Assembly (NCBI GenBank): GCA_017311185.1
Contig: JAESUZ010001527.1
Location: 62,001-126,000 of the forward strand
DNA length: 64,000 nt
Source of the DNA: Proteles cristata cristata
Taxonomy: Eukaryota > Chordata > Mammalia > Carnivora > Hyaenidae
Direction: 5' to 3'
Shown here: piece by piece, positions 1 to 12,504 of the stretch
Numbering within the stretch: position 1 is the first letter of the stretch
Layout: the number at the start of each line of letters is the position of its first letter
Program-made: the position numbers and the translations under genes
The notes under the pieces: generated by a model
Told to the model about the DNA's origin: nothing
The model's database searches: none
The model's input: the letters and a program-made list of their open reading frames with translations, nothing else

Positions 1-1726
1 GTACTTATCCTCTGCACTTTGATTTATCACAAATATAATATAAACAAAACAAGACGTTTGGAAAATGTGATTACATATTCAACTGTTTGTTCAGACAGCA
101 TTATGAATCATTTGAATGTAGTCCGGAGATACTCCATCAATTTTTCTTCCACGTTCAAATGATTCTAAGATGATTAACACACTACTTACAGGTATGGTTA
201 TCAACTCAGTTTGGGAAATTTTACCAATGTGATTATAGCTCATCAACAAATTTATTAACATATTATCTGCAATAGTTGAACCTGGGAAGACAGAATTTGT
301 TTGCTAAGAATCCTTCCAGAGTAAGAGTGAGCAATCTACCAATACAGTCTTCTATCTGCAAATAAATCCTAGCTAAGCTAATGCGTCAGCTTGGTTTCAT
401 AAGAAAAGTTTCATAAGCAATAGATAGTGTTTACATGAGAAACTAACATCAGCATACTGTAGAAACTTGGATTCCAAGTAATTGGCTTGAATTCAACACA
501 TTAACAGTTTTCTAAAACACATACCTTTGAAAATCAGCTCAACAGCTTCATTTAATAAATATTTGACACCTCCAAGAAACTCCACTAGACTCTTTCACCT
601 TTTATGTTCCGTTTGGTGTTCCTTGCAGGCAGTTTCTGCTGCTAGTTAACTGTCACTGATCTGGAAAGGAAAAGCTTTAAAGGAATAGCAGCAGCAGACA
701 TTCTGATGTTTATATGCACAAACAGGGGATATTTTTCTCTTGAAAATGATGGTGCTTTCCTGGCCAAATTTTCAGAAAAGAACAGCAGCCACACAAGCTC
801 TATAGCTATGGGGAGATCAGTCCTCGGACTGCAGCTCTGGAGATCAAATCCAGCCCTGGACTGTTAGCATTTGGCATCAGCAGCATGGACATTGGATGTA
901 TGGAGAAAATTGGCCTTACACTAAGTTTTACTGTTTTTCAAGACTTTCCTAATCCTAGATTGATGAGACAAAATTATTCACAGAATGTCATAACTTGAAG
1001 AATCCCATGTTATTAAATTTTCAGTGAGGGTACTAAGAGATACCACTAATTTACCAAGGTCACACTGGAGCTCAAATCGCTAAGTTTAAAACAACCTAGA
1101 ATTCCTCCTGAGGACTAGATTTTTGAAATGTCAAGCTAGTGTAAAAATCAGTAATGAAAGGAGGAAACAGTAAATTACGAAAGTATATTCATCAGCTTAG
1201 AATCTAGCAACGTTGGGGTACCTGCATAAAGTGAAGTGGAAAATGGAAGCAATTAGATAGGTAATTCAGTTCAAAACACACGCATCTGAAATAGCCAGAT
1301 GATTGAAGCAATAATTCTTTCTGGTAGTTGCCTCAATTATCCACTTGTGTGTGTGTAGACTCAGCCAGCCAGGTCATAATTATCACTACTTGACCTTAAT
1401 CGGATCTCTTCCTTTGTCACTTAGTTACCAGTAAATGTGAGCCTAAAGTAACTAGGGAGAGGTGCAGTGGAAAGACTGAAGGGTCCTTTAAGTATGTCCA
1501 TAAAGAATAAAAATGATAAAATGGAGTGTGTAAATTTTGTGTGTATGAAATCACTTTAAGTTAATCAATTTCACCTGTTATCAAAATTAGACATCAAACA
1601 TTAGACATTACCTACATATAAGACACCCAAATGTTTTTTTTTTTATGTTCTCTGATTGAAGGACTTTAATTTAACTGAAAATATATTTTCCTGTTATGAA
1701 GAATCAAGGCCAATAATTTTTTTAAG
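1..1726. other. Unassigned AT-rich intergenic DNA
   Basis: No convincing open frame, exon signal or recognisable young repeat is visible. A weak resemblance to the core of an ancient MIR SINE occurs around 1050-1075, where a stretch close to AAGGTCACAC is followed by AGCTCAAATC, but it is too degraded to call. This is the longest stretch in the window without an assigned repeat. Confidence 0.5.
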
Positions 1727-1926
1727 TGGCACCTGAGTGGCTCAGTTGGTTAAGCGTCGAACTTTGGCTCAGGTCATGATCTCAGTTTTTGGGTTCCAGC
1801 CCCGCATAAGGTCTATGCTGACAGCTCAGGGCCTGGAACCTACTTAAGATTCTGTTTCCCTCTCTCTGTGTCCCTCCCTAACCCCCCCTCTCTAAAATGA
1901 ATAAACATTTAAAAATTTAAAAATAG
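1727..1926 (+). mobile_element. Carnivore tRNA-Lys SINE (felid type)
   Basis: The copy begins with a head close to the family form, has the A-box region (TGGCTCAGTTGGTTAAGCG) and a degraded B box, then a CT-rich block and an A-rich tail with an AATAAA-like motif. It carries several substitutions, so it is middle-aged. No clean target duplication was found. It would have been mobilised in trans by L1 proteins. Confidence 0.93.
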
Positions 1927-2117
1927 CTTTTTAAAATAGTTTAAACTTCTGTGACTTTTACACACTACACATGATACCTTATGGTTTATTTTCAGAGCTC
2001 AATTGCAAATAGGCAGATCAGCCATGTCTAAAGAGTAAACATCTTCTCTATACAAGTGTGTGGCTGTTTACAAATGGATAGCTGTAATCTGCCCTGCACA
2101 GTCCAGTCCTTTGTGAT

Positions 2118-3550
2118 TTTTAAAGTTTTTATTTAAATTACAGTGAGTTAAAATACAGTGTAATATTAGTTTCAGGCGTAAAATATAGTGATTCAACAAT
2201 TCTATACCACACCGTTTGTTCATCACAGCAAGTGCACACTTTAATCCCCATCACCACCATAACACATCTCCCCACCCACCTCCCCCCTTGTAACAATTTG
2301 TTCTCTATAGTTAAAAATCTGTTTCTTAGTGTCTCTTCCTCTTTTCGTCCCTTTGCTAATTTGTTTTGTTTCTTAAATTCCACATATTAGGGAAATCATA
2401 TCATATTTGTCTTTATCTGAATGATATATTCACTTAGCAGAATACTCTCTAGCTCCATCCATGTCATAGCAAATGGAAAAATTTCATTCTTTGTATGGTA
2501 GAATAATATTCCATTATCCGTTCATCAGATTCAATGTGTCAATGGACACTTGAGCTGTTTCCATATTGTGGCCACTGTAGATAAAGTTGTTGTAACGTCA
2601 TGGTGCGTGTATCCCTTTGAATTAGTATTTTTGTATCCTTTGGGTAAATACCTAGTAGTGTAATTGCTGGATCCTAAGGTACTTGTATTTTTAACATTTT
2701 TAAGGAACCTCCATATTGTTTTCCAGAGTGTATGCATCAGTTTGCATTACCACCAAATGTGGAAAAGGGTCCCCTTTCTCCACATCCCCACCAATACCTG
2801 TTGTTTTCTGTTTTTGATTTTTGTCATTGTAACAGGCACTAGGTAACATCTCCTTGTAGCTTTTATTTGCATTTCTCCAATAATGAGTGATGTTGAGCAT
2901 CTTTTCATATGTCTGTTGGCCATTTGGATGTCTTCGTTTGGAAAATATCTACTCATGCCTTCTGACCATTTTGTAATTGAATTATTTGTTTATTAGGTGT
3001 TTAGTTTTATAGTATCTCTATATACTTTGGATACTAATTCTTCATCAGGTATGTCATTTGCAAATATCTTCTCCCATTTGGTAGACTGCCTTTAGTTTTG
3101 TTCATTGTTTCCTTCACTTTTCAGAAGCTTTTTATTTTTATAAAGACCAAACATATTATTTTTGTTTTTTTCCACCTTGTTTCTGGAGACATATCTAGAA
3201 AGAAGATGCTATGGTCCATGTCAAAGAAGTTATTTTCTGTGCTCTTCTCTATGATTTTGATGGTTTCCTGTCTCACACTTAGGTCTTTCATCCATTTTGA
3301 ATTTATTTTTGTGCATTGTATAAGAAACTGGTCCATTTCCTTTTTATTTTTTTCATGTTGCTGTCCTATTTTATCAACAACATTTGCTGTCTTTTTCCTA
3401 TTGGACATTCTTTCCTGCTTTGCTGAAGATTAGTTGACTATATATAGCTGTAAGTTTGCTTCTGGGTTTTCTAGTCTGTTCTATTGATCTATGTGTCTAT
3501 TTTTGTCCTAGTATGGTACTGTTTTGATCACTATAGCTTTGTATAAAATG
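2118..3550 (-). mobile_element. L1 3' half, minus strand, part of a 5'-inverted copy
   Basis: On the minus strand this runs from the carnivore L1 3'UTR (plus-strand landmarks near 2150-2330) up through the C-terminal part of ORF2 to about 3545, where the sense reading reaches the motif around AGTGATCAAAACAGTA. The remaining open frames are short and contain stops. The next block, 3551-4038, is the same L1 in opposite orientation and covers adjacent upstream ORF2, so the two form one twin-primed insertion. Confidence 0.9.
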
Positions 3551-4038
3551 GTGGATCTGATACATGAATTCAGTAAAGTTGCATTTATATACAACAATAA
3601 AAAAGCAGCAGAATGAAAAATCAAAGAATCTATCCCGTTTACAATTGCACCAAAAACATAAGAATATACATAGGAATAAACCTAAACAAAAGGCTTAAAA
3701 CCTGTACTCTGAAAATTATAAAACACTGATGAAATAAATTGAAGATAACACAAAAAAACGGAAGGCCATTCCATGCTCGTAGATTGTAAGAAAATATGAT
3801 GTTAAAATGTTTATACTACCCAAAGCAACCTACACATTTATTGCAATCCCTATCAAAACACCAACAGCATTTTCACAGAGCTAGAACATACAATTGTAAA
3901 ATTTGTATGGAACCACAAAAGAAACCATGTAGCCACAGTAACCTTGAGAATGCAAAACAAAGCCAGAAGCATCATAATTCTGGACTTCAAGTTATATCAC
4001 AAAGCTGTAGTGATCAAAACAGTATGGTACTGGCCCTT
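3551..4038 (+). mobile_element. Inverted 5' segment of the same L1
   Basis: This plus-strand ORF2 sequence runs from the region after the RT catalytic motif (ATACATGAATTCAG at about 3560) to AGTGATCAAAACAGTATGG near 4015. The minus-strand partner stops at the same ORF2 point, so about 35 bp are shared at the two ends. A 5' inversion with a small overlap is the classic product of twin priming during L1 target-primed reverse transcription. Confidence 0.85.
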
Positions 4039-5359
4039 GTCAGTGAATACTGGGTGTGAATTGAAGTACTTTTGAATAGGTAAAACAAAGAAGTACAATA
4101 GCGTTTGTTTGTTTTTAACTTGGGGGAAAGGGAAGAAATGTAGAAATAGCTGGGCATTTATATATAAACTTTGGAACTCGATGAAAAGAAAAGGGTTTAT
4201 AAATAACTGTTGTTCGAGTGGGGCATTAAGGAGGCAGAGGAGTAAGGACACCCTAAGCTTGTCTCACCTCTAAAACATAGATAAATAATTATCAAATCAT
4301 TCGGAACACCCAAGAAATCAATCAGAGGTCTGCCAGGATAAAAACCGCAAGTCTAAAAGTTAAAAAACAACCACCTTCTGGAAGGTAAGAGGTGCAGAGG
4401 ATTGATTTTGGGGAGACAAAGCTGCAGGAAAGACAGTGGGTAGGGAGCCTACTTGTGGAAGCTAATGCAAAATATTCTAAGCAGTAAAGCACAAAATCTG
4501 AACTTTAGAAGTCCCCTGCAGTGCGGGATGTGCCGGACTTAAAGGTGCTCAGGTGGCAAAGTGGGAAGGTCTCCCAGGAGTGACAGTGTGGTCTGATGAT
4601 CCCCTGGGTAACAAGATGGACAGGTTGTGCCAATGTGCTTCACTATTTCCAGGCAAAAGAGTGGGTTATAGGGGCTGAGGAGAGCAAGGAAGGGTTCCAG
4701 ATTTTTGCTGTGGTTTGACACAAACTCTAAACTGCTGCGTGGTTCTGCAACCACTTTCCTAGCATCGATTGGCAAAAGCTCAGTGAGATCCTTCCCCAGA
4801 GGAACAGAGCAGGTCAACGCCTCAGGAGCTCCTACAATTTCGAGTTTGAAACTGAATTGTGTGCCTGAGATTAAAAAAAAAAAAAAGAAAAAAGCTTGAA
4901 TACAGGCATGGTGTATGCAGGGTTCTCATATAAACCAAGGACACAAGAGGGGTGATTGATTGCTGTTTTGTGAGGATTCCTTTAAGAGTGGATGGAGCCA
5001 TCTTTCAGCTCCAGGGCTAGAGAACAGGTCTCTGCCATATTCATCCTGCTTCTCAGTGCTGAATGCCTTCAGGGAGCAAAACAGCGCCAACTAATGGAAG
5101 CCAGAACCATTTACACCAAACCCCATCGCCTTGAGTCCTTGAGGCATATTTCCACTGAAAGAAGTCACCCTAATAATCAATGCATCAGGCTTTTCCCCCA
5201 GAAGACCAGCACAAAATCCTCGTTCACACCAAGTCTAGTCACTAAAGAGTGTTACAAAGTTTCAGCTTTGTAGGGGAAAATGGATCTAGCTTCTTGTTTA
5301 TTTTTATCCTTATTTTTTATTATTTTTATTTACTTTCTTATTTTTTCTGTTGATTTTTT

Positions 5360-5545
5360 TTTTCAATTTCTTTTGAGGGAGTGTGAGCAAGCATGGAAAG
5401 AGCAGAGAGAAAGGGTGAAATAATCTCAAGCAGGCTCCATGCTCAATGCAGAGCTTGACACAGGGTTCTATCCCCTGACCTTGAAATCATGATGTGAGCC
5501 AAAATTGAGTCAGATGCTCAACTGACTTAACCACCCAAGTACCCC
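5360..5545 (-). mobile_element. Carnivore SINE, old copy, in an L1 5'UTR
   Basis: On the plus strand this shows the reversed SINE: a purine-rich GA block, CAGGCTCCATGCTC, a degraded B-box complement and an end near CACCCAAGTACCCC. Divergence is high, so it is among the older SINEs here. It interrupts the 5'UTR of the L1 at 4220. Confidence 0.85.
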
Positions 5546-5546
5546 T

Positions 5547-5594
5547 CAATTTATTTATTTAGTTAGTTAGTTATTTAGTTAGTTAGTTAGTTTT
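5547..5594. repeat. (TTTA)/(TTAG) tetranucleotide tract
   Basis: Imperfect TTTA and TTAG units follow directly after the head end of the SINE at 5360-5545, within the AT-rich L1 5'UTR. Confidence 0.85.
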
Positions 5595-5811
5595 GTTTTT
5601 TAAAATGTTTTGGGGTTTTTTGGTATTTTTGTTTGTTTGTTTTTCTGTTTTGTTTTGTTTTTCTTCTTTTCTTTTCTGGTTAAATGACAAGACAGAAATT
5701 CACCCCAAAAGAAAGAATAGGAAGTAGAACTCACAGCCAGGGATTTAATCAATACATATAAAAGTAGATATATGAACTACAATCTAAAACCACAATTATT
5801 AGGATACTAGC

Positions 5812-6560
5812 TTGGCTGAAAAAAGCATAGAAGATACCAGAGAACCACCTTCTGTAGAGATAAAACAACTAAAATCTAGTCAGGCCAAAATGAAAAATGC
5901 TATCACTGAGACACAAACCCGTATGGATGCAATGACAGTGAGGATAGAAAAGTCAGAGGGGCAAATTAGGGATATAGAAGATAAACTTTTGGAAAATAAT
6001 GAAACTGAGAAGAAGAGGAAAACAATAATCATGGATCACGAAGGCAGACTTATGGAACTCAGCAACTGATTAAGATATAATAACATTCATATCATAGTAG
6101 TCCCAGAAGACGAAGGGGGAGAAAGTGGGGGCAGAAGGTTTATTCAAACAAATTCTGAAAACTTACCTAATCTGGGGAAGGATACTGACATCAAAATCCA
6201 AGAAGCACAGAGAACCCCCATTAGATTCAACCAAAACTAACCATCGGAAAGGCATATCATAGTCAAATTCACAAAATACATGGAAAAGGAAAGAATCCTG
6301 AAAGCAGCAAGGGAAAACAGTCTTTAATTTACAATGGAAGAGAGATTGGGTTCAGAGCAGATCTGTCCACAGGAACATGACATCCCAGAAAGGAGTAGCA
6401 AGATATATTCAATGAGCTGAATGGGAAAAACACACCCAAGAATTCTTTATCTAGCATGGCTGTCATTCACAATATAAGAAGAGACAAAAAGTTTCTCAGA
6501 CAAAAACTAAAGGAGTTCTTTACACTAAACCAGCACTGAAAGAAATTTAAATGGGACTCT
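5812..6560 (+). pseudogene. L1 ORF1 remnant (RNA-binding chaperone)
   Basis: ORF1p normally forms a coiled-coil trimer that coats L1 RNA. The first readable part (5812-6069, 85 codons) is charged and heptad-like, matching the C-terminal coiled coil. Downstream, in broken frames, are blocks matching the family: a segment reading NLPNLGKDTDIKIQEAQRTP (about 6160-6220) and a segment HIIVKFTKY (about 6255-6282), typical of the RRM and C-terminal domains. Stop codons at about 6067-6069 and several later ones disable it. ORF2 follows after a short spacer containing a G-rich tract. Confidence 0.8.
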
Positions 6561-6673
6561 CTGTGTGTGGGGGGTGGGTGGGTGGGAAACAACAAAAATT
6601 AGAAAGGACCAGAGAGCATCAGCAGAAACATCAACTCTACCAGCAACACAATAGCACTAAATAAATATCTTTC

Positions 6674-6887
6674 TTTTTTAAAGTTCATTTATTTTGAGAC
6701 AGACAGAGAGAAAGAGAGAGAGAACACAAGTGAGAGAGGGGCATAGACAGAGAGAGAGAGAGAAGCCAAAGAAGGCTCCATGCTTTCAGTGAAGAACTTG
6801 ATGTGGAGTTCAATCTCAAGGACCATGAAATGACCTGACCTGAAATCAAGAGTTGAACATTTAACCAACTGAACCACCTAGGTATCT
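6674..6887 (-). mobile_element. Carnivore SINE in the L1 ORF2 endonuclease region
   Basis: Reversed SINE: poly-T tail near 6674, GA-rich block, AGGCTCCATGCTTTCAG, degraded box region and an end at CCACCTAGGTATC. The host L1 resumes at about 6888. It is noticeably diverged. Confidence 0.9.
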
Positions 6888-7020
6888 CTAATTTCATATC
6901 TGTCATTAATCATTCTGAATATAAATGAAGTAAATGGTCCAATCAAAAGACATAAGGTATCAAAATGGATAAAACAACAACAACATGATCCATGTATATG
7001 CTGCTTACAAGAGACTAATT

Positions 7021-7022
<2 letters not shown>

Positions 7023-7067
<45 letters not shown>

Positions 7068-7300
7068 TTCATTCATTTATTCATTTATTTAATGTTTTAT
7101 TTATGTGTTAGAGAGAGAGAGAGAAAGAGAGAGAGCAGGGGAGGGTCAGAGAGAGACCCACACACAGAATCTGGTACAAGCTCCAGGCTCTGAGCTGACT
7201 GTCAGCAAAGAGCCCGACATGGAGCTCGAACCCACGAACCGTGAGATCATGACCTGAGCCAAAATCCGAAGCTTAGCGGACTGAGCCACCCAGGCACCCC
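7023..7300 (-). mobile_element. Carnivore SINE with expanded (ATTT)n tail
   Basis: A reversed SINE flanked by the target duplication AAGAGACTAATTTT (7009-7022) and AAGAGACTCATTTT (7301-7314). Its A-tail has grown into an (ATTT)n/(TTCA)n microsatellite of about 70 bp (7023-7092). The box regions are well preserved (TCGAACCCACGAACC). It interrupts the endonuclease part of L1 ORF2. Confidence 0.96.
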
Positions 7301-7946
7301 AAGAGACTCATTTTAGACTTAAGGACACATGAAGATTGAAAGTGAGGGTACTGAGGATCATTTATCATGTTAATGGGTAACAAAAGAAAGCAAGAGTAGC
7401 CATACTTAGACAGACTAGATTTTAAAAGAAAGACTATACAAGAGGTGAAGAAAGGTGTTATGTAAAAATTAAAGCTATATACAGCAAGAAGATATAACGA
7501 TTTTTAATACTCATGCTTTCAACTTGGGAACACATAAATACATAAATAACTTAATAACAAACATTAAAAAATCGTTGATAATGATACAATAATAGTAGAT
7601 GATTTAGCACCCCATTAATAGCAAGGGAAAAATGATATGAGCAGAAAATCAACAAGGAAATAATGGCTTTGAAGTACATACTGGACTGGATGGATTTAAC
7701 AGATATTCTCAGAACACTTCATCTTAAAGCAACAGACTACACTTTCTTTTGGAATGCAAAAGGAACATTCTCCAAAATACACCACATATTGAGTCATAAA
7801 TTGTCACTCAACAAATACAAAAATAGACCATACTGTGCATATTTTTGGATTAAATGCTATGAAATATGAAGTCAACCACATTAAAAAAAATTGAAAAGCC
7901 CTCCTTTAATAGAAGTTAAAGAACATCCTACTAAAGAATGAATGAT

Positions 7947-9322
7947 GCACAAAATCAGACATATAGACCAATGGAATAGAATTTAGAACTCAGAAGTGGA
8001 CCCAAAAGTATACAGCCAACTAATCTTAGACAAAGTAGGAAAGAGTATCCAATGGAAAAAAGACAGCCTCTTTAACAGATGGTGCTGGGAGAACTGGACA
8101 GCAACATGCAGAAGAATGAAACTAGATCATTTTCTCACACCATACACAGAAATAAACACAAAATGGATAAAGGACCTGAACGTGAGACAGGAAACTATCA
8201 ACACCCTAGAGGAGAAAGCAGGAAACAACCTCCTTGACCTCCACCGCAGCAACTTCTTACTTGACACATCCCCAAAAGCACGGGAATCAAGAGGAAAAAT
8301 AAACGATTGGGACCTCATCAAGATTAAAAGCTTCTGCACAGCCAAGGAAACAACCTACAAAACTGATAGGCAACCAACGGAATGGGAAAAGATAGTTGCA
8401 AATGACATATCAGATAAAGGGTTAATATCCAAAATCTATAAGGAACTCACCAAACTCCACACCCGAAAAATAAACAACCCAGTGAAGAAATGGGCAGAAG
8501 ATATGAACAGACACTTCTTCAAAGAGGACATCCAGATGGCAAACCGACACATGAAATGATGCTCAGCATCCCTCCTCATCAGGGAAATACACACCAAAAC
8601 CACCCTGAGATACCACCTCAGGACAGTCAGAGTGGCTAAAATGAGCAAATCAGAGAACTCTAGATGCTGGCGAGGATGTGGAGAAATGGGCACCCTCTTA
8701 CACTGTTGGCGGGAATGGAAACTGGCGCAGCCCCTCCAGAAAACATTGTGGAGGTTCCTCACAAAATTAACAGTAGAACTTCCCTATGACCCAGCAATAG
8801 CACCGCTAGGAATTTACCCAAGGGGTATAGGAATGCTGATTCATAGGAGCACATGGACCCAACGTTCATAGCAGCACTCTCAACAATAGCCATAACATGG
8901 AGAGAGCCTAATTGTCCATCAACGGAGGAATGGATCAAGAAGATGTGGTTTATCTATACCATGGAATACTACATGGCAATGAGAAACAATGAAATCTGGC
9001 CTGTGTAGCAGCATGGATGGACCTTGAGGGTGTTGTGCTGAGCGAAATAAGTCACATAGAGAAGGACAAATACCATATGTTTGCACGTATAGGAGGATTA
9101 GGAGGAACTTAAAGGAGGACCGTGGGGGAGAAGAAGGGGAGGAAACAGTTGGGGAGGGGGAGAGAGGCAAACCATGAGAGACTCTTGAATGCTGAGAACA
9201 AACTGAAGACTGATGGGTGTGGGGGGAGGGGGGAGATGGGCATGGAGGAGGACACTTGCAGTGATGTGCACTGGGTGTTATATGGAAACCAACTTGACGA
9301 TAAACTATTTGTTAAAAAAAAA
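7947..9322 (+). mobile_element. Young 5'-truncated L1 with target duplication
   Basis: A felid-type young L1 begins within ORF2 (GCACAAAATCAGAC) and ends with AATAAACTATTTG-like sequence plus an A-tail. It is flanked by AAAGAATGAATGAT (7933-7946) and a right copy (9323-9340) with one extra AATG unit. The G-rich polypurine tract of the 3'UTR lies at 9220-9240. It is inserted in the ORF2 of the older L1 at 4220. Confidence 0.95.
7996..8871 (+). pseudogene. L1 ORF2 C-terminal fragment
   Basis: The frame 7996-8559 (187 codons) encodes the region between the RT domain and the C-terminal cysteine-rich segment. The coding sense continues in another frame at 8632-8871. There the normal CX3CX7HX4C pattern has its last Cys replaced (HCWREW at about 8700-8718), and the frame changes between the pieces. 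The first ORF2 half is missing by 5' truncation, so no enzyme can be made. Confidence 0.88.
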
Positions 9323-10387
9323 AAAGAATGAATGAATGATTAACCATGGAATTAAAGAAGAAATTTTAAAACACATGGAAGCAAATGAAAATTAAATCCC
9401 ATAGTCCAAACCCTTTGGGATGCAACAAAGGCAGTTCTAAGAAGGAGATACATTGCAATTCAGGCCTATCTCAAGATGCAAAGAAAAGTCCCAAATACAC
9501 ACAACCTAACCTTACACAGGAGGAGCTAGAAAAGGAACAGGAAAAAAAAAAGTGTAAAACCAGCAGAAGAAGGTGAACCAGATGAAGAATAATGAAGATT
9601 CGAACAGAAGTAAAGATATAGGTATAGATATATAGAGCAGATCAATGAAACTAAAAGCCGTTTTGTCAAAGAATTAACAAAATTGATAGACCTCTAGCTA
9701 GAGTTGCCAAAAATAAAAGAGAATGGACCCAATAGATAAAAATTATGAATGAATGAAAGAGATATCACAAGCAACACCACAAAAATAGAAACAATTATAA
9801 GAGAATACTATGAAAAGTTATTATTTCCAAAGAAGTCTGTAATCTGGAAGCAATGGACAAATTCTTAGAAACATACAAATTACCAAAACTGAAATAGGAA
9901 GAAAATAAAATTTGAATAGACCCATAACCAGCAAAGAAATGGAATCAGTAATAAAAAATCGCACAAAAACAAGAGAACTGGGTCAGATGACTTCCCAGTG
10001 GAATTCTACCAGACATTTAAAGAAGAATTTATACCTGTTCTTTTCAAACTGTTCCAAAAAATAGAAATGAGAAGAAAACTTCCAAATTCATTCTCTGAAC
10101 CCATTATTACCTTAATTCCAAAACCAGACCAAGATCCCACTAGAAAGGAGAATTATAGGCAAATATCTCTGATGGAAATGGATGCAGAAGTTCTCAATTA
10201 AATTATATCAAATCAAATTCAGCAGTACATTAAAAGAATTATTCTCCGTGATCGAATGTTATTTCACCCTGGACCACAGTAATATTCACAAATCGAACCA
10301 TGTGACACACTACATTAATAAAAGATAAGAACCATATGTTTCTTTCAACAGAATCAGTAAAAGCACATGACAAAATACAGCATCCAT

Positions 10388-10621
10388 CCTTTTTTTAAAC
10401 TTTTTAAATGTTTTTTTATTTATTTTTGAGAGTCAGAGAGAGAGAGCGCAAGCAGAGAAGAGTGAGAGAGAGATAGAGAGAGATACAGAATCTGAAACAG
10501 GCTCCAGGTTCTCAGCTTGCTGTCAGCACAGAGCCCAATGCGGGGTTGGAACCCATGAACCTTGAGATCATGACCTGAGCTGAAGTCAGACGCTTAACTG
10601 ACTGAGCCACCCAGACGCCCC
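10388..10621 (-). mobile_element. Carnivore SINE in L1 ORF2 RT region
   Basis: Reversed SINE with target duplication ACAGCATCCAT at 10377-10387 and 10623-10633. The T-rich tail, GA-rich block and reversed box regions are clear. The L1 ORF2 reading continues on both sides. Confidence 0.95.
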
Positions 10622-12452
10622 AACAGCATCCATTCTTGATAAAATCCTTAACAAAGTAGGAGATATATGGAACATAGATCATGCATATACAAAACACACA
10701 CACCTAATATCATCCTCAATGGGGACAAAATGAGAGTTTTCCCATAACGTCATGAACAAGACAAAATTGTCCGCTCTCACGTTTCTATTTAACATGATAT
10801 TGGAAGTCTTGCCTTAGCTATCAGACAACAAAAATAAATGAAAGGCATCCAAACTTTCAAGGAAGAAGTCAAACTTTCATTATTTGCAGATGACATGATA
10901 CTCTATGTAGAAAACCTTAAAGACTCCACCAAAATCTTCCTAGAGCTAATACATGAATTCTGCAAAGTCACAGGATTAAAATCAATGTACAGAAATCTAT
11001 TGCATTTTTAAATGCCAATAATGAACCAGCGGAAAAAGAAATCAAGAAATGATTTGCAATCAATCCAATTTGCAATTGTGCCAAAAAAAATAAGATACCT
11101 AGGAATAAACATAACTAAAATAGTAAAAGATCTGTACTCTGAAAACTATAAAACACTTAACAAAAAAATTGAAGATAACACAAATAAATGGAAAAGTATT
11201 CTATGCTCAAGGATTTTAAAAAAGTGTTAAAATGTCTAACTACCCCAAGAAATCTACACATTTAATGCAATCTCAATCAAAATACCGCCAGCACTTTTTG
11301 CAGAGCTAAAACAAACTTCAAATTTGTACAGAACTACAAAAGACCCCACAGAGCCAAAGCAATTTTGAAATATAAAAGCAAAATGGGAGGTATCGCAATT
11401 CTTAATTTCACACTATATTACAAAGGTGTACTCACCAAGAAAGTATGGCACTGGCACAAAAACAGACAAATCGATCAATGGAACAGAATAGAGAACTCAG
11501 AAATGGGCCCCACAACTATATGGCCAACTAATCTTCCATATAGGAGTAAAGAATACTCAAGAGAAAAAAAAGAAAAGAGTCTCTTCAACAAATGGGGTTG
11601 GGAAAACTGCAAGGTGACATGCAGAAAAATACAACTGGAACACTTTCTTACACCATACACAAAAATAAATTCAAAATTGATTAAAGACCTTAATGCAAGG
11701 CAGGAAACCACCAAAATCCTAGAGGAGAACACAGTAATTTATTTCACCTTGGTCAGAGCAACTTCTTGCTAAGAAACATGATCAAAGGAAAAGGAAGCAA
11801 AAGCAAACATAAACTATTGGAATTTTATCAAGACAAAAAGCTTCTGCAGTGAAGGAAATAATCAACAAAACCAAAAGGCAGCCTATGTAAATGGGAGATG
11901 ATATTTGAAAACAACATATATGATAAAGGATTAGCATCCAAAATCTATAAAGAATTTATCAAACTCAAAACCCAAAAAACAAAAAAACTCAGTGAACAAA
12001 TGGGTAGAAGACATGAATAGACAATTTTCCAAAGAAGACATCCAGATGACTAACCGACCTATGGAAAGAAGCTCAACATCACTCATCATCAGGGAAATAC
12101 AAATTACAACCATGATGAGATACCACCTCACACTTGTCAGAATAGCTAAAATCAATAACACAAGGACAAACAGGTGACAAGAATAAGGAAAAAGGGAAAC
12201 TCTCTTTCGTTATTGGTGGAAATGCAAATTGGTGTAGCTACTCTGGAGAACATAATGAGGTTCCTCAAAACACTAAAAATAGAATTACCATATAATCCAG
12301 CAGTTGCACTACTAGATATTTGCTCAAAGGATACAAAAATACAAATTTAAAGTGGAGCATGCACCTCAATGTTTATGGCAGCATTATCAACAATAGCCAA
12401 ACTATGGAGAGCCCAAATGTCCATTAACTGATGAATGATAAATAAGGTGTGG

Positions 12453-12499
<47 letters not shown>

Positions 12500-12504
12500 A
12501 TCTA
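12453..12504. repeat. (TATC)n tetranucleotide microsatellite
   Basis: About 12 near-perfect TATC units, with one interruption near the end. It sits where L1 3' ends usually carry a short (TA)n tract before the TGGAATAT motif, so the STR grew from an L1 internal simple sequence. Its length suggests it is polymorphic. Confidence 0.95.

Larger units (their letters stand above)
6590..12400 (+). pseudogene. L1 ORF2 remnant (endonuclease/reverse transcriptase)
   Basis: This is the ORF2 of the L1 starting at 4220: endonuclease portion about 6590-9600, RT portion about 9850-11000, C-terminal region to about 12400. Only short open stretches survive (for example 7663-7869, 9998-10201, 11365-11772, 11992-12177). 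The RT motif C context reads [10 protein letters not shown] near 10883-10912, so the catalytic Asp pair is still visible. Two SINEs (6674, 7023), an L1 (7947), a third SINE (10388) and many stops make it inactive. Confidence 0.8.

Noticed and set aside
1..1726. Hidden exon or promoter of a host gene
   Set aside because: No open frame with flanking splice signals, no CpG-rich segment and no TATA/initiator arrangement stood out; conservation data would be needed to reconsider.
4992..5273. 93-codon frame as a gene
   Set aside because: It lies inside the 5'UTR of the L1 at 4220 and has no family resemblance.
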